Origin: Gammaproteobacteria bacterium
Lineage (GTDB): Bacteria > Pseudomonadota > Gammaproteobacteria > Pseudomonadales > Balneatricaceae
Assembly: GCA_030748435.1 (NCBI GenBank)
Contig: JASMLZ010000005.1
Coordinates: forward strand, 1 to 64,000
Length of the DNA stretch: 64,000 nt
Direction of reading: 5' to 3'
A program made the translations under genes and the position numbers. The notes under the pieces were generated by a model. The model was not told the origin of the DNA, ran no database searches, and worked only from the letters and a program-made list of their open reading frames with translations. Shown piece by piece: positions 20,852 through 31,333 of this stretch. Every line of letters starts with the position of its first letter. Positions within the stretch are counted from its first letter, which is position 1.

Positions 20852-21769
20852 TTATGCCTGCAAAGGAGCTCGTTTTTTGACTTGAATCAGTTGTCTCACC
20901 TCGGCTGGTGTCATCAAGGTCGAGCCCATATTGGTAGCAATGGTAGCTGCCTTTTCCACCAGTTGTGCATTGGTTGCAAGAACGCCTTTTTGTAACCACA
21001 GGTTGTCTTCCAAACCAACCCGAACATGACCACCAGAAAGCACTGCCGCAGCAACATAATTCATCTGATTACGGCCTATAGAAAAAGCTGATTTAATCCA
21101 GTCGTGGGGCACATTGTTGACCATCGCCATAAATGTATTCAGATCATCAGGAGCGCCCCATGGTATGCCCATACACAACTGCACCATAACCGGGTCGTCA
21201 ATTAAACCTTCAGCGACCAACTGTTTAGCCAACCACAAGTGGCCGGTGTCAAAGGCTTCAATCTCGATGCGCACACCCATTGTCGTCATCATTTGTGCCA
21301 TAGCGCGCAAGGCACCAGGGGTATTAGTCATAACATAGTCAGCTTCAGCAAAATTCATGGTGCCGCAATCCAGAGTGCAAATCTCCGGGCGACAAACCCG
21401 TACATGCTCTACCCGTTCGGAAGCACCTACCAGATCAGTACCCTCGGGCTTATGGGGCAGCGGGTTTTCCACATCACCATAGATAACATCGCCGCCCATG
21501 CCCGCTGTCAGGTTAAGTACTACATCAACATCGGCAGCTCGAATACGCTCAGTCACTTCCTTATATAGTTCAATACGACGACTGGGTTTGCCCGTGTCAG
21601 GCTCACGTACATGGCAGTGCACCACGGCCGCCCCGGCCTTGGCAGCATCAATCGCGCTATTGGCTATCTCTTCTGGGCTGCGTGGTACATGTGGTGAACG
21701 TTCCTGAGTACTGCCGGACCCGGTCACGGCACAGGTAATAAAAACATTTTGGCTTGGTTGCAGAGGCAT
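20852..21769 (-). CDS. BKACE (DUF849) family protein, probable 3-dehydrocarnitine/beta-keto acid cleavage enzyme
   Basis: VFITCAVTGSGSTQERSPHVPRSPEEIANSAIDAAKAGAAVVHCHVREPDTGKPSR; GHVRVGLEDNLWL. Confidence 0.88.
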   Translation of the reverse strand: MPLQPSQNVFITCAVTGSGSTQERSPHVPRSPEEIANSAIDAAKAGAAVVHCHVREPDTGKPSRRIELYKEVTERIRAADVDVVLNLTAGMGGDVIYGDVENPLPHKPEGTDLVGASERVEHVRVCRPEICTLDCGTMNFAEADYVMTNTPGALRAMAQMMTTMGVRIEIEAFDTGHLWLAKQLVAEGLIDDPVMVQLCMGIPWGAPDDLNTFMAMVNNVPHDWIKSAFSIGRNQMNYVAAAVLSGGHVRVGLEDNLWLQKGVLATNAQLVEKAATIATNMGSTLMTPAEVRQLIQVKKRAPLQA

Positions 21770-21946
21770 AGTTCGACTCCATGATCAGTCATTAATTGCT
21801 GCAAGCTGGGCAGCCTAAAGTAAGCATCATGACACTCTCATAAACAATAAAACATGCATAAAACGAATAATTTTTGATTGTTTTCGTCAATATTATCCAA
21901 AACCAGCACAAATCGACCCTTGACCTGAGCACAAAATATGGCAGAA

Positions 21947-21966
21947 TACTGTATATATATACAGTA
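21947..21966. promoter_or_regulatory. LexA SOS box
   Basis: TACTGTATATATATACAGTA, a perfect 20-bp palindrome identical to the E. coli-type consensus, immediately upstream of imuA. Confidence 0.92.
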
Positions 21967-21979
21967 TTTTTAGAGTTAT

Positions 21980-22660
21980 ATGATGAACCAACTGCCCCTC
22001 TCACAACATCCACAGATAACCCTTGCCAGACAAATAAGTCATCCTTATGGGAATGTTTATGCCAGTGGTCACACTGAGCTTGACCAGCAACTGCATGGCG
22101 GCTGGCCTGCCGCTGGCATGGTGGAGCTTAATTATACTCAGCAAGGTATTGGTGAATTACGCCTGCTTTGGCCACTCCTGAAACAGAGCCAACAAAACGA
22201 CCCACAGCCTCTACAAATCTGGATTAACCCACCTATAGGAATATATGCCCAGGCTCTGGCCCAGGCAGGTATCGATCTACCACACCTGATGATCGTACGC
22301 TGTGCCAACCCACAAGAGGCTCTGTGGGCCGCCGAACAAAGTCTGCAAAGTGGTTGTTGCCAATATGTACTCCTGTGGCATCAGCATATGCGCACTGCCG
22401 CAGCCAAACGTCTACAATGGGCCGCCAAAGACAATCAGGCCCTACTGTTCTGGCTAAGTGAGGCCAACACTGACCAGTGCGCACTACCCATTAGTGCCCG
22501 CCTGCAACTCAGTCCCTGTGCGCAAGGTTTATGCATAGCGGTCAGTAAACTACAGGGACAATGGCCACAAGGTGCTTGTACTATTGCCCTTAACAACCAC
22601 TGGCCAGCCCTCTATAAACCTGCCCCACAAGGGCAAGGTCAGCTTGTGGCCCTAAGGTAG
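21980..22660 (+). CDS. imuA: Translesion DNA synthesis-associated protein ImuA
   Basis: RecA/SulA-like ImuA pattern; first gene of an imuA-imuB-dnaE2 cassette. Confidence 0.88.
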   Translation: MMNQLPLSQHPQITLARQISHPYGNVYASGHTELDQQLHGGWPAAGMVELNYTQQGIGELRLLWPLLKQSQQNDPQPLQIWINPPIGIYAQALAQAGIDLPHLMIVRCANPQEALWAAEQSLQSGCCQYVLLWHQHMRTAAAKRLQWAAKDNQALLFWLSEANTDQCALPISARLQLSPCAQGLCIAVSKLQGQWPQGACTIALNNHWPALYKPAPQGQGQLVALR

Positions 22661-22663
22661 CTT

Positions 22664-24091
22664 ATGCGCTGGCTATATGTATATTTTCCCCGTTTGCAGT
22701 TGGACTGCAGTATTAGCGATCAGGGTCGCACTAATCCCAGCGTGCTGGTCCATCGCGGGCAGGTTGTGCAAGCCAATCAGGCCGCCCGAGCCTGTGGTAT
22801 AGATTGTGGCACAGGGTTAGCGCAAGCAGCCTTGCTGTGCAGCCATATCACTATTGCCGATTATCAACTGCGTCAAGAGCAACAGCTTCTCAAACAACTG
22901 GCCCAGCAACTCTACCAGCTTAGCGCTACTCTTTACCTTTGCCCCCCTCAGGGATTGTTATTTCAAACTCAAGACATGAGCCGCTTGTATAACAATCAGG
23001 AGCACTACTGGCAAAGCCTGCAAAAGCCCTTGCAGGCACGCCACCTAAGTTACTATTATGCTGCTGCCCACACGCCTTTGGCAGCCCAAACTCTGGCCTT
23101 GGCCCATGCTAACCAGTTTTGCCGATCTCTGGCAGAAGTGGAAGGTTTACTAAACCAGCTACCCATCACAGCCGCAGGCCTGAGCCAAACTCTTACAGCA
23201 CAGCTACAGCGTCTGGGTTTACACTTATTAGGTCAGGTACGAGAATTATCGCGCCCGGCATTAGGCAAAAAACTGGGGGCCGACCTAGTACAACACCTAC
23301 AGCAGCTAGATCAGGATCAGCAACCCAAAGTGCCTGTTTACCAGCCTAAAGAATACTTTTCGCAACAGCTACCACTGTTATACGAAGTAGAGCAGAGTCC
23401 AGCTTTACGCTTTCCCTTGAGCCGTCTATTACAGGATATGGAGGTGTTTCTACATAATCGCCAATTACAGGTAGCCAGACTTAAGCTGGGCCTGATATCT
23501 AGGCAACAGGAAACAATCTGGCTACATATTGGTAGTGGTGGCGGCGAGTATCTGGCCAAAGTCTGGCTGGAACTGGTTATGCTACGGATAGAGCAGATTA
23601 CACTCAAGGCCCCCATCATTAGCCTGCATCTAAAGGGCTGCCAGCAAACGGCCAGAACAGCCCTTACCCAGTCATTATTTGAGCCTAGCCAAGGCCAGCA
23701 ACTGACCCCGGGACAACTATTGGGACGCCTGCAAAACAGGCTGGGGGTGCACGGTATACAACAGCTTGGCCTGCGTCATGACTATCGCCCTGAACATAGT
23801 GCCTATAGTAGCCAAATACCAATATCAATCAGCCACAGGAGAAATAACCGCAAGCACCAGCCAATAGACTCCCTGCGACCCAGCATTCTGCTACCCTTGC
23901 CGCAAATGCTGGCCGCCAAACCAGGTTCTGGCTGGCAGTTTTTACAAGGTCCAGAGCGTATTCAGAGTGGTTGGTGGGATAACCGGGCTATCTGTCGGGA
24001 TTACTTTATTGTGCGCAATGGCCAAGGCCAACTTTGTTGGCTATTTCGCAACCACCAGGAAGAGTGGTTTTTACACGGCTACTTTGCCTAA
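22664..24091 (+). CDS. imuB: Y-family polymerase-like protein ImuB
   Basis: MRWLYVYFPRLQLDC start and C-terminal DYFIVRNGQGQLCWLFRNHQEEWFLHGYFA; between imuA and dnaE2. Confidence 0.92.
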   Translation: MRWLYVYFPRLQLDCSISDQGRTNPSVLVHRGQVVQANQAARACGIDCGTGLAQAALLCSHITIADYQLRQEQQLLKQLAQQLYQLSATLYLCPPQGLLFQTQDMSRLYNNQEHYWQSLQKPLQARHLSYYYAAAHTPLAAQTLALAHANQFCRSLAEVEGLLNQLPITAAGLSQTLTAQLQRLGLHLLGQVRELSRPALGKKLGADLVQHLQQLDQDQQPKVPVYQPKEYFSQQLPLLYEVEQSPALRFPLSRLLQDMEVFLHNRQLQVARLKLGLISRQQETIWLHIGSGGGEYLAKVWLELVMLRIEQITLKAPIISLHLKGCQQTARTALTQSLFEPSQGQQLTPGQLLGRLQNRLGVHGIQQLGLRHDYRPEHSAYSSQIPISISHRRNNRKHQPIDSLRPSILLPLPQMLAAKPGSGWQFLQGPERIQSGWWDNRAICRDYFIVRNGQGQLCWLFRNHQEEWFLHGYFA

Positions 24092-24104
24092 TCCGTTAGT
24101 CGCC

Positions 24105-27100
24105 ATGCATTACAGTGAACTCTACTGCCTCAGTAATTTCAGTTTTTTACGCGCTGCTTCGCATCCGCAAGAACTGGTGCGTCAAGCCGCACAATTGGGT
24201 TATCAGGCGCTGGCCATTACCGATGAATGTTCGGTTGCCGGCATCGTGCGAGCTTATCAGGCTATACGTCAGGAACAACTATCGATACAGTTGATTATAG
24301 GCTGTGAATTACGCCTGCAGCAGCAGGAGTTAGTCGTTATTGCTCCCACTCGTCAGGCTTATGCCCAATTATGCCAACTAATCACACAAGCCCGCAGTCG
24401 TGCCCCCAAAGGCCAGTACCAGGTGCAACCAGAGGATTTTAACCAACTCGATCAATGCCTGTTGATCTGGCTACCCAACCCTGAGCATCCCAGTGCCTTG
24501 TTGACAGCAAGTTTATTGCAACACCATGGTCGCCTGTGGTTAGGCTGCCACCGCCGCCTCGACCATCAGGATCTGCAACGTCAAAACCATTGCCAACAAT
24601 TAGCCCATCAGTATGACCTGCCTGTATGCGCCGTGGGGCAGGTTTATATGCACCACCCAAACCGACAAATGCTACACGACACCCTGACTGCCATACGTAA
24701 GGGGGTGCCGATACAGGATTGTGGTTATGCCCTGCTGGGCAACCGCGAGCACAGTTTACGCCCGGTGCACAAACTTGTCAGGCTATATCCTGCCAGTTGG
24801 CTGCAGGCCACTCAGGATATCAGCCAACAGTGCCAATTTTGCTTGTCAGAGCTCAGCTACCAACACCCGGCCGAACTGGTGCCACAAGGCTTTACCCCTG
24901 ACAGTTATCTGCATTATCTGGTCGACCAAGGCAAACGTATACGCTTTCCTGATGGTGTGCCAGCGGCTATTAATGACACTATTGAAAAAGAGCTGCAACT
25001 GATTGTAGAACAAGGCTATGCCCACTTCTTTTTAACCACTTATGATCTGGTGCAGTTTGCCAAACAACAGCAAATTCTCTATCAGGGCCGTGGCTCCGCC
25101 GCCAACTCAATTGTTTGCTACTGTCTGGAAATCACCGCAGTAGATCCACGCCAAATAAATGTCTTGTTTGAACGCTTTATTTCCAAACAGCGAGCGCAGC
25201 CACCGGATATTGATGTGGACTTTGAGCATCAACGTCGAGAAGAGGTGATTCAGTATATCTACCAAAAATATGGCCGCCAGCGTGCCGCTTTGGCTGCCAC
25301 GGTTATTACCTATCGCTTTAACAGTGCGGTGCGTGATGTCGGCAAGGCTCTGGGACTATCACTACCCCGTCTGGAGCTATTTATTAAACACATCGACCAC
25401 CGTGATCAACAACAAAACTGGGCCACCGCATTGCCACAATTGGGGCTGGGTCCAAACAGCTATCTGGGGCAACGTTTGGTACAGTTGGTCAAGGCCATAA
25501 TAGGCTTTCCCAGACATCTGTCCCAGCATGTCGGTGGCTTTATCATTAGTGCCGGTCCACTGACAGAACTGGTACCTATAGAAAACGCTGCCATGGCGCA
25601 ACGCACCGTTATACAGTGGGATAAAGATGATCTGCAAAGTCTAGCTCTGCTGAAGGTGGATGTACTCGCTCTGGGTATACTGAGCGCCATTCGCCAGACC
25701 TTACAGCTGATTAAACAGCACCACCACCGCGATCTGCAACTAGTAGATATCACGCGTATGGAGGATGATAATCAGGTCTATAGTATGTTGCAGCAGGGCG
25801 ATAGCATGGGAGTTTTTCAGGTGGAATCGCGGGCCCAGATGAGTATGCTGCCACGCCTGCGACCGGCCTGCTTCTATGATCTGGTGGTACAAGTGGCCAT
25901 TGTACGACCAGGACCGATACAAGGCGATATGGTGCACCCCTATCTACAACGCCGGGCTGGAAAGGCAGCAGTTGACTACCCGTCAGACGAGGTACGTGAA
26001 GTTTTGCAGCGCACTTTGGGAGTGCCCATTTTTCAGGAACAGGTGATCAAGCTGGCTATGGTGGCCGCTGGTTTTAGCGGGGGCGAGGCTGACCAGTTGC
26101 GACGGGCTATGGCAAACTGGCAGCGCCATGGCCAAGTGGATAAATTTCATCGAAAGCTGGTAGCAGGCATGGTCGCCCGTGGCTATGAGGCTGACTTTGC
26201 TGAACGCCTCTATCAACAGATTCTGGGCTTTGGCGAATATGGTTTCCCAGAATCCCATGCCGCCAGTTTTGCTGTGCTGGTTTATGTTTCCGCCTGGCTC
26301 AAATACTATTACCCCAGTGCTTTTTATTGCGCTCTGCTCAATAGCCAGCCAATGGGTTTTTACAGCCCATCACAGCTACTGCAAGATGCTCGCCGACGCG
26401 GGTTGTCGATATTGCCGGTCTGTGTCAATGCCAGTAGCTGGGAACATATTATTGAAGCTCAGGCTGACAACACCGGCCCGGCCCTACGCTTGGGCTTACG
26501 ACAAATTAACGGCCTGCGCCACCAGGCCATAGCGCAACTGCTGGCCGCCCGACCTCCCCAAGGCTTCCAGCATAGCCAACAATTACAGGCACTGCAGTTA
26601 CCTAATCACCAACTACAGGCATTAGCCAGCGCCAATGCTCTGCAAGCCATCAGTGGCCACCGTTATCAGGCCCGCTGGCAACTACTCGATCAACATCAGG
26701 CTATGCCCTTATTCACCCAGCAACATGATCAGGATGATATTCAGTTGCCGGTTCCAGATGCTCTGGCAGAGCTTACCGAAGACTATAAGAGTATGCACCT
26801 GAGCCTTACTCAACATCCCATAACCCTGCTGCGGAAGGCCGGCTTGCTGCATGGTACCCACACGGCCACTGAACTACAAACCTTACCACATCGACGTCCT
26901 GTTACCATTGCCGGGCTGGTGACCGGCAGGCAACGCCCCGGCAGTGCTGCCGGGGTGACCTTTATTACTCTGGAAGATGAAACCGGCAATACCAATCTGG
27001 TGGTCTGGCAGGGTACTGCCAAAGCCCAGCGTCAAGCCTACCTGCAGGCCCGAATTCTCAAGGTAAAGGGTATTTTGGAAAGAGACCCGGACAGCAAAGT

Positions 27101-27182
27101 TGTCCATGTTATTGCCGGGCGTCTGACTGACTGCAGCCACCTGCTGGACCAGTTAAATATTATATCCCGGGATTTTCACTGA
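24105..27182 (+). CDS. dnaE2: Error-prone DNA polymerase
   Basis: YSELYCLSNFSFLRAASHPQELV; PDIDVDFEHQRREEVIQYIYQKYGR; ORF extended upstream, start placed at MHYSELY. Confidence 0.95.
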   Translation: MHYSELYCLSNFSFLRAASHPQELVRQAAQLGYQALAITDECSVAGIVRAYQAIRQEQLSIQLIIGCELRLQQQELVVIAPTRQAYAQLCQLITQARSRAPKGQYQVQPEDFNQLDQCLLIWLPNPEHPSALLTASLLQHHGRLWLGCHRRLDHQDLQRQNHCQQLAHQYDLPVCAVGQVYMHHPNRQMLHDTLTAIRKGVPIQDCGYALLGNREHSLRPVHKLVRLYPASWLQATQDISQQCQFCLSELSYQHPAELVPQGFTPDSYLHYLVDQGKRIRFPDGVPAAINDTIEKELQLIVEQGYAHFFLTTYDLVQFAKQQQILYQGRGSAANSIVCYCLEITAVDPRQINVLFERFISKQRAQPPDIDVDFEHQRREEVIQYIYQKYGRQRAALAATVITYRFNSAVRDVGKALGLSLPRLELFIKHIDHRDQQQNWATALPQLGLGPNSYLGQRLVQLVKAIIGFPRHLSQHVGGFIISAGPLTELVPIENAAMAQRTVIQWDKDDLQSLALLKVDVLALGILSAIRQTLQLIKQHHHRDLQLVDITRMEDDNQVYSMLQQGDSMGVFQVESRAQMSMLPRLRPACFYDLVVQVAIVRPGPIQGDMVHPYLQRRAGKAAVDYPSDEVREVLQRTLGVPIFQEQVIKLAMVAAGFSGGEADQLRRAMANWQRHGQVDKFHRKLVAGMVARGYEADFAERLYQQILGFGEYGFPESHAASFAVLVYVSAWLKYYYPSAFYCALLNSQPMGFYSPSQLLQDARRRGLSILPVCVNASSWEHIIEAQADNTGPALRLGLRQINGLRHQAIAQLLAARPPQGFQHSQQLQALQLPNHQLQALASANALQAISGHRYQARWQLLDQHQAMPLFTQQHDQDDIQLPVPDALAELTEDYKSMHLSLTQHPITLLRKAGLLHGTHTATELQTLPHRRPVTIAGLVTGRQRPGSAAGVTFITLEDETGNTNLVVWQGTAKAQRQAYLQARILKVKGILERDPDSKVVHVIAGRLTDCSHLLDQLNIISRDFH

Positions 27183-27210
27183 ACGGCAAGGTTAATAAAG
27201 TCAGGCAAAC

Positions 27211-28077
27211 CTAACAGTATTTAGCCAATGCTGGGCCATAAAAATCTATATTTTTATAATTTCGTAGGGTTGGTGACATGGTTTCGACGGCGGTTCGTAA
27301 AGCAGGTAAGGCGTCTGGCACCTGCTGCAAATCAGCCAGCTCAAATACATATACCCGAATAGCAAACACGATCGTCTGGGTTTGCGGTAACCGCAGCAGA
27401 CTTTGTCTTTCCATCCGATAGAACAGAGGTGACGCCGGCTCTAATGGTGCTGTTATCGGTTGTGGAAACTGGGCCAACTCCTGGGCTTCCTGCAGCGACC
27501 AGTTGCGCCGTTCCACCACCTGACCCGCCGCCATATTAGCAAGAAACTGGTCAATCTTGGGGGTCAACTGCTGGTGGATACCAGGTACCGGATCATGGAT
27601 GCGGGTCATGGGTTCACCAAGTTTGTCCTGCAAACGCCAACTACTGGGGCTGCATAAGCTGGCTGCTGTCAAACAATACTGGCCTGCCACAGGCTGCATA
27701 ATTAACAAATCATCGGCCACCCAGAGAGAGGCTGGCCACAAGGCGTCCATAGCATCTGTAGCAGGTATATCCAACAATATGCCGCTCGGCAAGTGGGTTA
27801 ATTGCTTACCCATTTGCCCATACACCTGACTATGATCTTGCAACAGGTGTTGCTGCAACAGACTGGCCAATTCCTGTTGTGCCGTTTGTGACTGGGCCAA
27901 ACTGGCAAACACCTTATTGTCATAGGTATGGCGCACCTTGCGCTTATGGCTGTAATAGGGTTCCAGATCAACGCAGGCTTCCAGCCACTGACTTTGTGGT
28001 ACCACCTGCATACCCATATGCAGCACACTATCAGCACGCATATGGGGCAGGCTTGCTGGTAAAGGGTAGTTAATCAT
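27211..28077 (-). CDS. DUF3445 / heme-dependent oxidative N-demethylase (HODM) family protein
   Basis: DLLIMQPVAGQYCLTAASLCSPSSWRLQDKLGEPMTRIHDPVPG and WSLQ pattern of the DUF3445/HODM family. Confidence 0.78.
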   Translation of the reverse strand: MINYPLPASLPHMRADSVLHMGMQVVPQSQWLEACVDLEPYYSHKRKVRHTYDNKVFASLAQSQTAQQELASLLQQHLLQDHSQVYGQMGKQLTHLPSGILLDIPATDAMDALWPASLWVADDLLIMQPVAGQYCLTAASLCSPSSWRLQDKLGEPMTRIHDPVPGIHQQLTPKIDQFLANMAAGQVVERRNWSLQEAQELAQFPQPITAPLEPASPLFYRMERQSLLRLPQTQTIVFAIRVYVFELADLQQVPDALPALRTAVETMSPTLRNYKNIDFYGPALAKYC

Positions 28078-28119
28078 AATGCTTTGACGGGCTCTTGGCT
28101 AAAACAACAACAGCCATCA

Positions 28120-28569
28120 CTAGCCACGCTCGTCCAGACGAGCCAACATCTTATCCAGTTTTTTCTCCAACTGAATATTATGTTCCAGAATATCCGCGTT
28201 CTGTCTGCGCAGCTCGCGGTTTTTTACATTAGTGTCGGCAAAACCCAGCACCCGCTCGGCTATTAGGGCACCAATAAAACCCACAATACCTACGCCGATA
28301 TAAAACATCAGCGCTACCACCATACGGCCACCAAAAGTTACCGGATAAAAGTCACCAAAACCAATAGTACTGGCACTCATCTGCAGAGCCCAAAAGGCAT
28401 CGGCATAATTGCTTATATTAGCGCCCGGATCGACCTGTTCAAAGGCCAGTAAAGCCGCTGCCAATACAGCAATAACTGTGTATAGAAAACCGATACTTAA
28501 CAAGGCCATAGTGTGCGTGTGGTAATTACGTACACCATATTCATCGATTTTATAGATATGATTTTTCAT
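28120..28569 (-). CDS. Small two-TM potassium channel family protein
   Basis: Pore/selectivity-filter sequence SASTIGFGDFYPVT flanked by TM segments; C-terminal coiled coil. Confidence 0.85.
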   Translation of the reverse strand: MKNHIYKIDEYGVRNYHTHTMALLSIGFLYTVIAVLAAALLAFEQVDPGANISNYADAFWALQMSASTIGFGDFYPVTFGGRMVVALMFYIGVGIVGFIGALIAERVLGFADTNVKNRELRRQNADILEHNIQLEKKLDKMLARLDERG

Positions 28570-28581
28570 TGTTTTTTCTTC

Positions 28582-29520
28582 CTAACCTGCTGTTACCTGC
28601 CCCGCTACCAAACGCGCTGCGACAAAATCTTCCAGAGCTGCGCCAACGGATTTAAACAGAGTGATATCACTTTCTTGGCGCACTATATTACCTTGCGCCA
28701 ACTGCTGTAAGTCGGCTTCGATATCCTGCATGGCAAACACGCCTTCAGTTTGGGCCTGCAACAGATCCCCAGCCTCGCCATTGGCTCCAGCGAGAGTATC
28801 AACAAAGACCCGTGCTTTGGCTACCAAAGCGCCATCGCTTTCACGTAAGTCCGGACGATAGGCACCCACCAAATCCACATGTGTTCCCGCCTGTATCCAT
28901 TCACCCCGCACCAGCGGCTGAGCAGACAGCGTACAGCAACTGATAATCTGTGCTTGCCCACAGGCCCGGGCCAAATCCTCAGCGGCTTCGCCCCCGGTTA
29001 TCTGTTGGGCTATATGGGCTGCTTTATGGCTGTCACGGCCCCACACCAAAACCCGTTTAATTGATGGTCGAACCTGTCGATGGGCGGCAACCATTTCTTT
29101 GGATAAACGTCCCGTACCCACCACCAACATGGTATCTGGCGTGGCGGGTGCCAGCCATTGGGCGGCAACGGCAGACGCCGCAGCTGTACGCCGGGCAGTC
29201 AGGGTAGCGCCATCAATCATTACCGACCAGGCACCGGTGGCGGAATCAGCCACCAGCACCTGTGCCTGAATAGCCGGCAAACCAAGCTGGCCATTGTTGG
29301 GCACCACATTAACCAGTTTAACCACTACTCCTGCATCCTCCGCCCAAGCTGGCATGATCAGAAGAGTACGCTGGGAGCCATTGGGATCAGCAACAGCATA
29401 ATGCATACGTGATGGAGCACAAACCTTGTCTGCCGGCATGGCAAAGGCTTCGCTTAATGCCGCTACCAAAGCCCCATAGGGTAGCAGTTGTTCAGTACGT
29501 TGGGCATCGACAATATACAT
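28582..29520 (-). CDS. Ornithine cyclodeaminase / mu-crystallin family protein
   Basis: GLPAIQAQVLVADSATGAWSVMIDGATLTARRTAAASAVAAQWL; MLVVGTGRLSKEMVAAH. Confidence 0.88.
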   Translation of the reverse strand: MYIVDAQRTEQLLPYGALVAALSEAFAMPADKVCAPSRMHYAVADPNGSQRTLLIMPAWAEDAGVVVKLVNVVPNNGQLGLPAIQAQVLVADSATGAWSVMIDGATLTARRTAAASAVAAQWLAPATPDTMLVVGTGRLSKEMVAAHRQVRPSIKRVLVWGRDSHKAAHIAQQITGGEAAEDLARACGQAQIISCCTLSAQPLVRGEWIQAGTHVDLVGAYRPDLRESDGALVAKARVFVDTLAGANGEAGDLLQAQTEGVFAMQDIEADLQQLAQGNIVRQESDITLFKSVGAALEDFVAARLVAGQVTAG

Positions 29521-29526
29521 AAGCTG

Positions 29527-30693
29527 TTAACCAAGAATAATATGCGGTAAAAAGCGCGAGCTGTCCTGTGTTACCTGCTGGCTATCCTCGCGTATAGACA
29601 TGCCCGCTGGCTGATCATCTACCAACCATGAGCCTACCAAAGTATAGCTGTCAGCAAACTTTGGCATGGGCGTGTAGGCCTGATAGATATAACCTTCTGC
29701 ACCATAAGGACCGCCCGTATCCAGCAGGGTTTTACCCTGCTTATGGATACTCACATTAGCCCCCTCACGGGCAAAGATAGGCTTTTTTACATAGTGTTGT
29801 AAACCACTGGCCGCTAACTGGTCTTCAAAATAGGCCGGCAGCAAATTCGGGTGGCCGGGAAACATTTGCCACAACAAGGGCAAGATGGCTTTATTGGAGA
29901 TCAGGCTTTTCCATAATGGCTCTAACCAACGGCAACCAGCGCCAGCAAGGTGTTCAGCAAACTCCTCGCGTAACATAAATTCCCATGGATAAAGCTTAAA
30001 TAGCCAACTGACTGACTGGTTTTGCTGGTCGGTAAAGGCTCCGGATTGCCCCACACCCAGATCTTCAATAAACACAAATGGTGCCTGTATGCCGGCTTCC
30101 TGAGCACAGTCCTGCAAATACTGCACAGTACCACGGTCTTCTTCTGTATCCCGACAGCAACTAAAGTGCAGAGGCTGTCCAGGACGTTGCCTGCCCAGTT
30201 GCGCCAAGCGCGCCACCAGCTTTTCCTGTAACGAATTAAATTGATCAGCCTGACGGCTTAAGCGGCCAGCGTCCACGCTATCTTGCAACCACAACCACTG
30301 CCAGAAGCCGGTTTCAAACAGACTGGTAGGCGTGTCGGCATTGTTTTCCAGTAACTTGGCAGGCCCATGACCATCGTAGGCTAAATCCAGACGGGAATAG
30401 AGGCTAGGCTCACTAGCGTGCCAGGAACTGGCTACCAGATCCCAATACGGGCGCGGAATTTGGAAGCGCTCCAACAGTGCTTCATCACGCACTACCTTGT
30501 CCACTACCTGCAGACACATCTGGTGCAATTCAGCCGTAGGGTCTTCTATATGGTCTTCTACCTGCTGCAAACTAAACTGGTAATAGGCAGTTTCGTCCCA
30601 ATAGGGTTCACCATACATAGTATGAAAGCCGAAGCCATATTCATGCGCCTGATCACGCCAACGCGGACGTTCGGCAATAGGTAAGCGTAACAA
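29527..30693 (-). CDS. Glutathionylspermidine synthase-like ATP-grasp (YjfC/YgiC type)
   Basis: [49 protein letters not shown]; follows DUF1190 gene. Confidence 0.9.
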   Translation of the reverse strand: MLRLPIAERPRWRDQAHEYGFGFHTMYGEPYWDETAYYQFSLQQVEDHIEDPTAELHQMCLQVVDKVVRDEALLERFQIPRPYWDLVASSWHASEPSLYSRLDLAYDGHGPAKLLENNADTPTSLFETGFWQWLWLQDSVDAGRLSRQADQFNSLQEKLVARLAQLGRQRPGQPLHFSCCRDTEEDRGTVQYLQDCAQEAGIQAPFVFIEDLGVGQSGAFTDQQNQSVSWLFKLYPWEFMLREEFAEHLAGAGCRWLEPLWKSLISNKAILPLLWQMFPGHPNLLPAYFEDQLAASGLQHYVKKPIFAREGANVSIHKQGKTLLDTGGPYGAEGYIYQAYTPMPKFADSYTLVGSWLVDDQPAGMSIREDSQQVTQDSSRFLPHIILG

Positions 30694-30695
30694 AA

Positions 30696-31310
30696 TCAGC
30701 CGCCCCAGCTGGAACGCGATGCCACCTTGCTGGCCATGCTGCCAAAACCGCCCCGTTGGATGGTTTTGGTCACTTTAGGCTTAGGTGCAAAGGCCTTACT
30801 GCTGACTTTGACCCGTTTGGTATTAAATGCCCCATAGGACTGACCCCTGGCCGATACCCAATTACCAAATACCGGTGAACGACGACTTTTAGACATAAAC
30901 AGGGGGGAACTGTAGCGCTTCCTCCTTTTCTTTTTCAAATCAAAGTCACTATCGAACATGCGTGCCATCATAAAGCCTGCCATGGCCGGCATAAACCAGT
31001 TATTCCCCATACTGCTGTGCGGAACACAGGCTTGCGTACCGAAGTCAGACTCACAGTCACCTTGACGGGTATACTTGGGGCTGGTGTCCTCGGCTTCTTG
31101 CAAAGCCTGTTCGTAGGCAGCCTCACATACTTCAACAAAGTCTGGATTTTCCGCCGCACACTCCATCACACTGGCATAAATATCAGCCACTTCCGAGTCG
31201 CCACAAGCACTTAAAGTGGCAGCCATAACGCCTATAGTCAATGGTTTTAAGGGTAATGGCTTGTCAGCCTTACGCAGGTTGGCAAGGCTAATATTACGGG
31301 TACGTTTCAT
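30696..31310 (-). CDS. DUF1190 (YjfM/YgiB-like) lipoprotein-like protein
   Basis: N-terminal signal with LSACG; Cys-rich [20 protein letters not shown]...[12 protein letters not shown]; Ser/Arg-rich tail. Confidence 0.82.
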   Translation of the reverse strand: MKRTRNISLANLRKADKPLPLKPLTIGVMAATLSACGDSEVADIYASVMECAAENPDFVEVCEAAYEQALQEAEDTSPKYTRQGDCESDFGTQACVPHSSMGNNWFMPAMAGFMMARMFDSDFDLKKKRRKRYSSPLFMSKSRRSPVFGNWVSARGQSYGAFNTKRVKVSSKAFAPKPKVTKTIQRGGFGSMASKVASRSSWGG

Positions 31311-31333
31311 ATTGAGTAGCTCCCTGGCCTGAA

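Noticed and set aside
23967-24104. N-terminal extension of dnaE2 in the ORF track
   Set aside because: It overlaps the end of imuB; the family N-terminus (YSELYCLSNFSFLR) starts at the Met at 24105.
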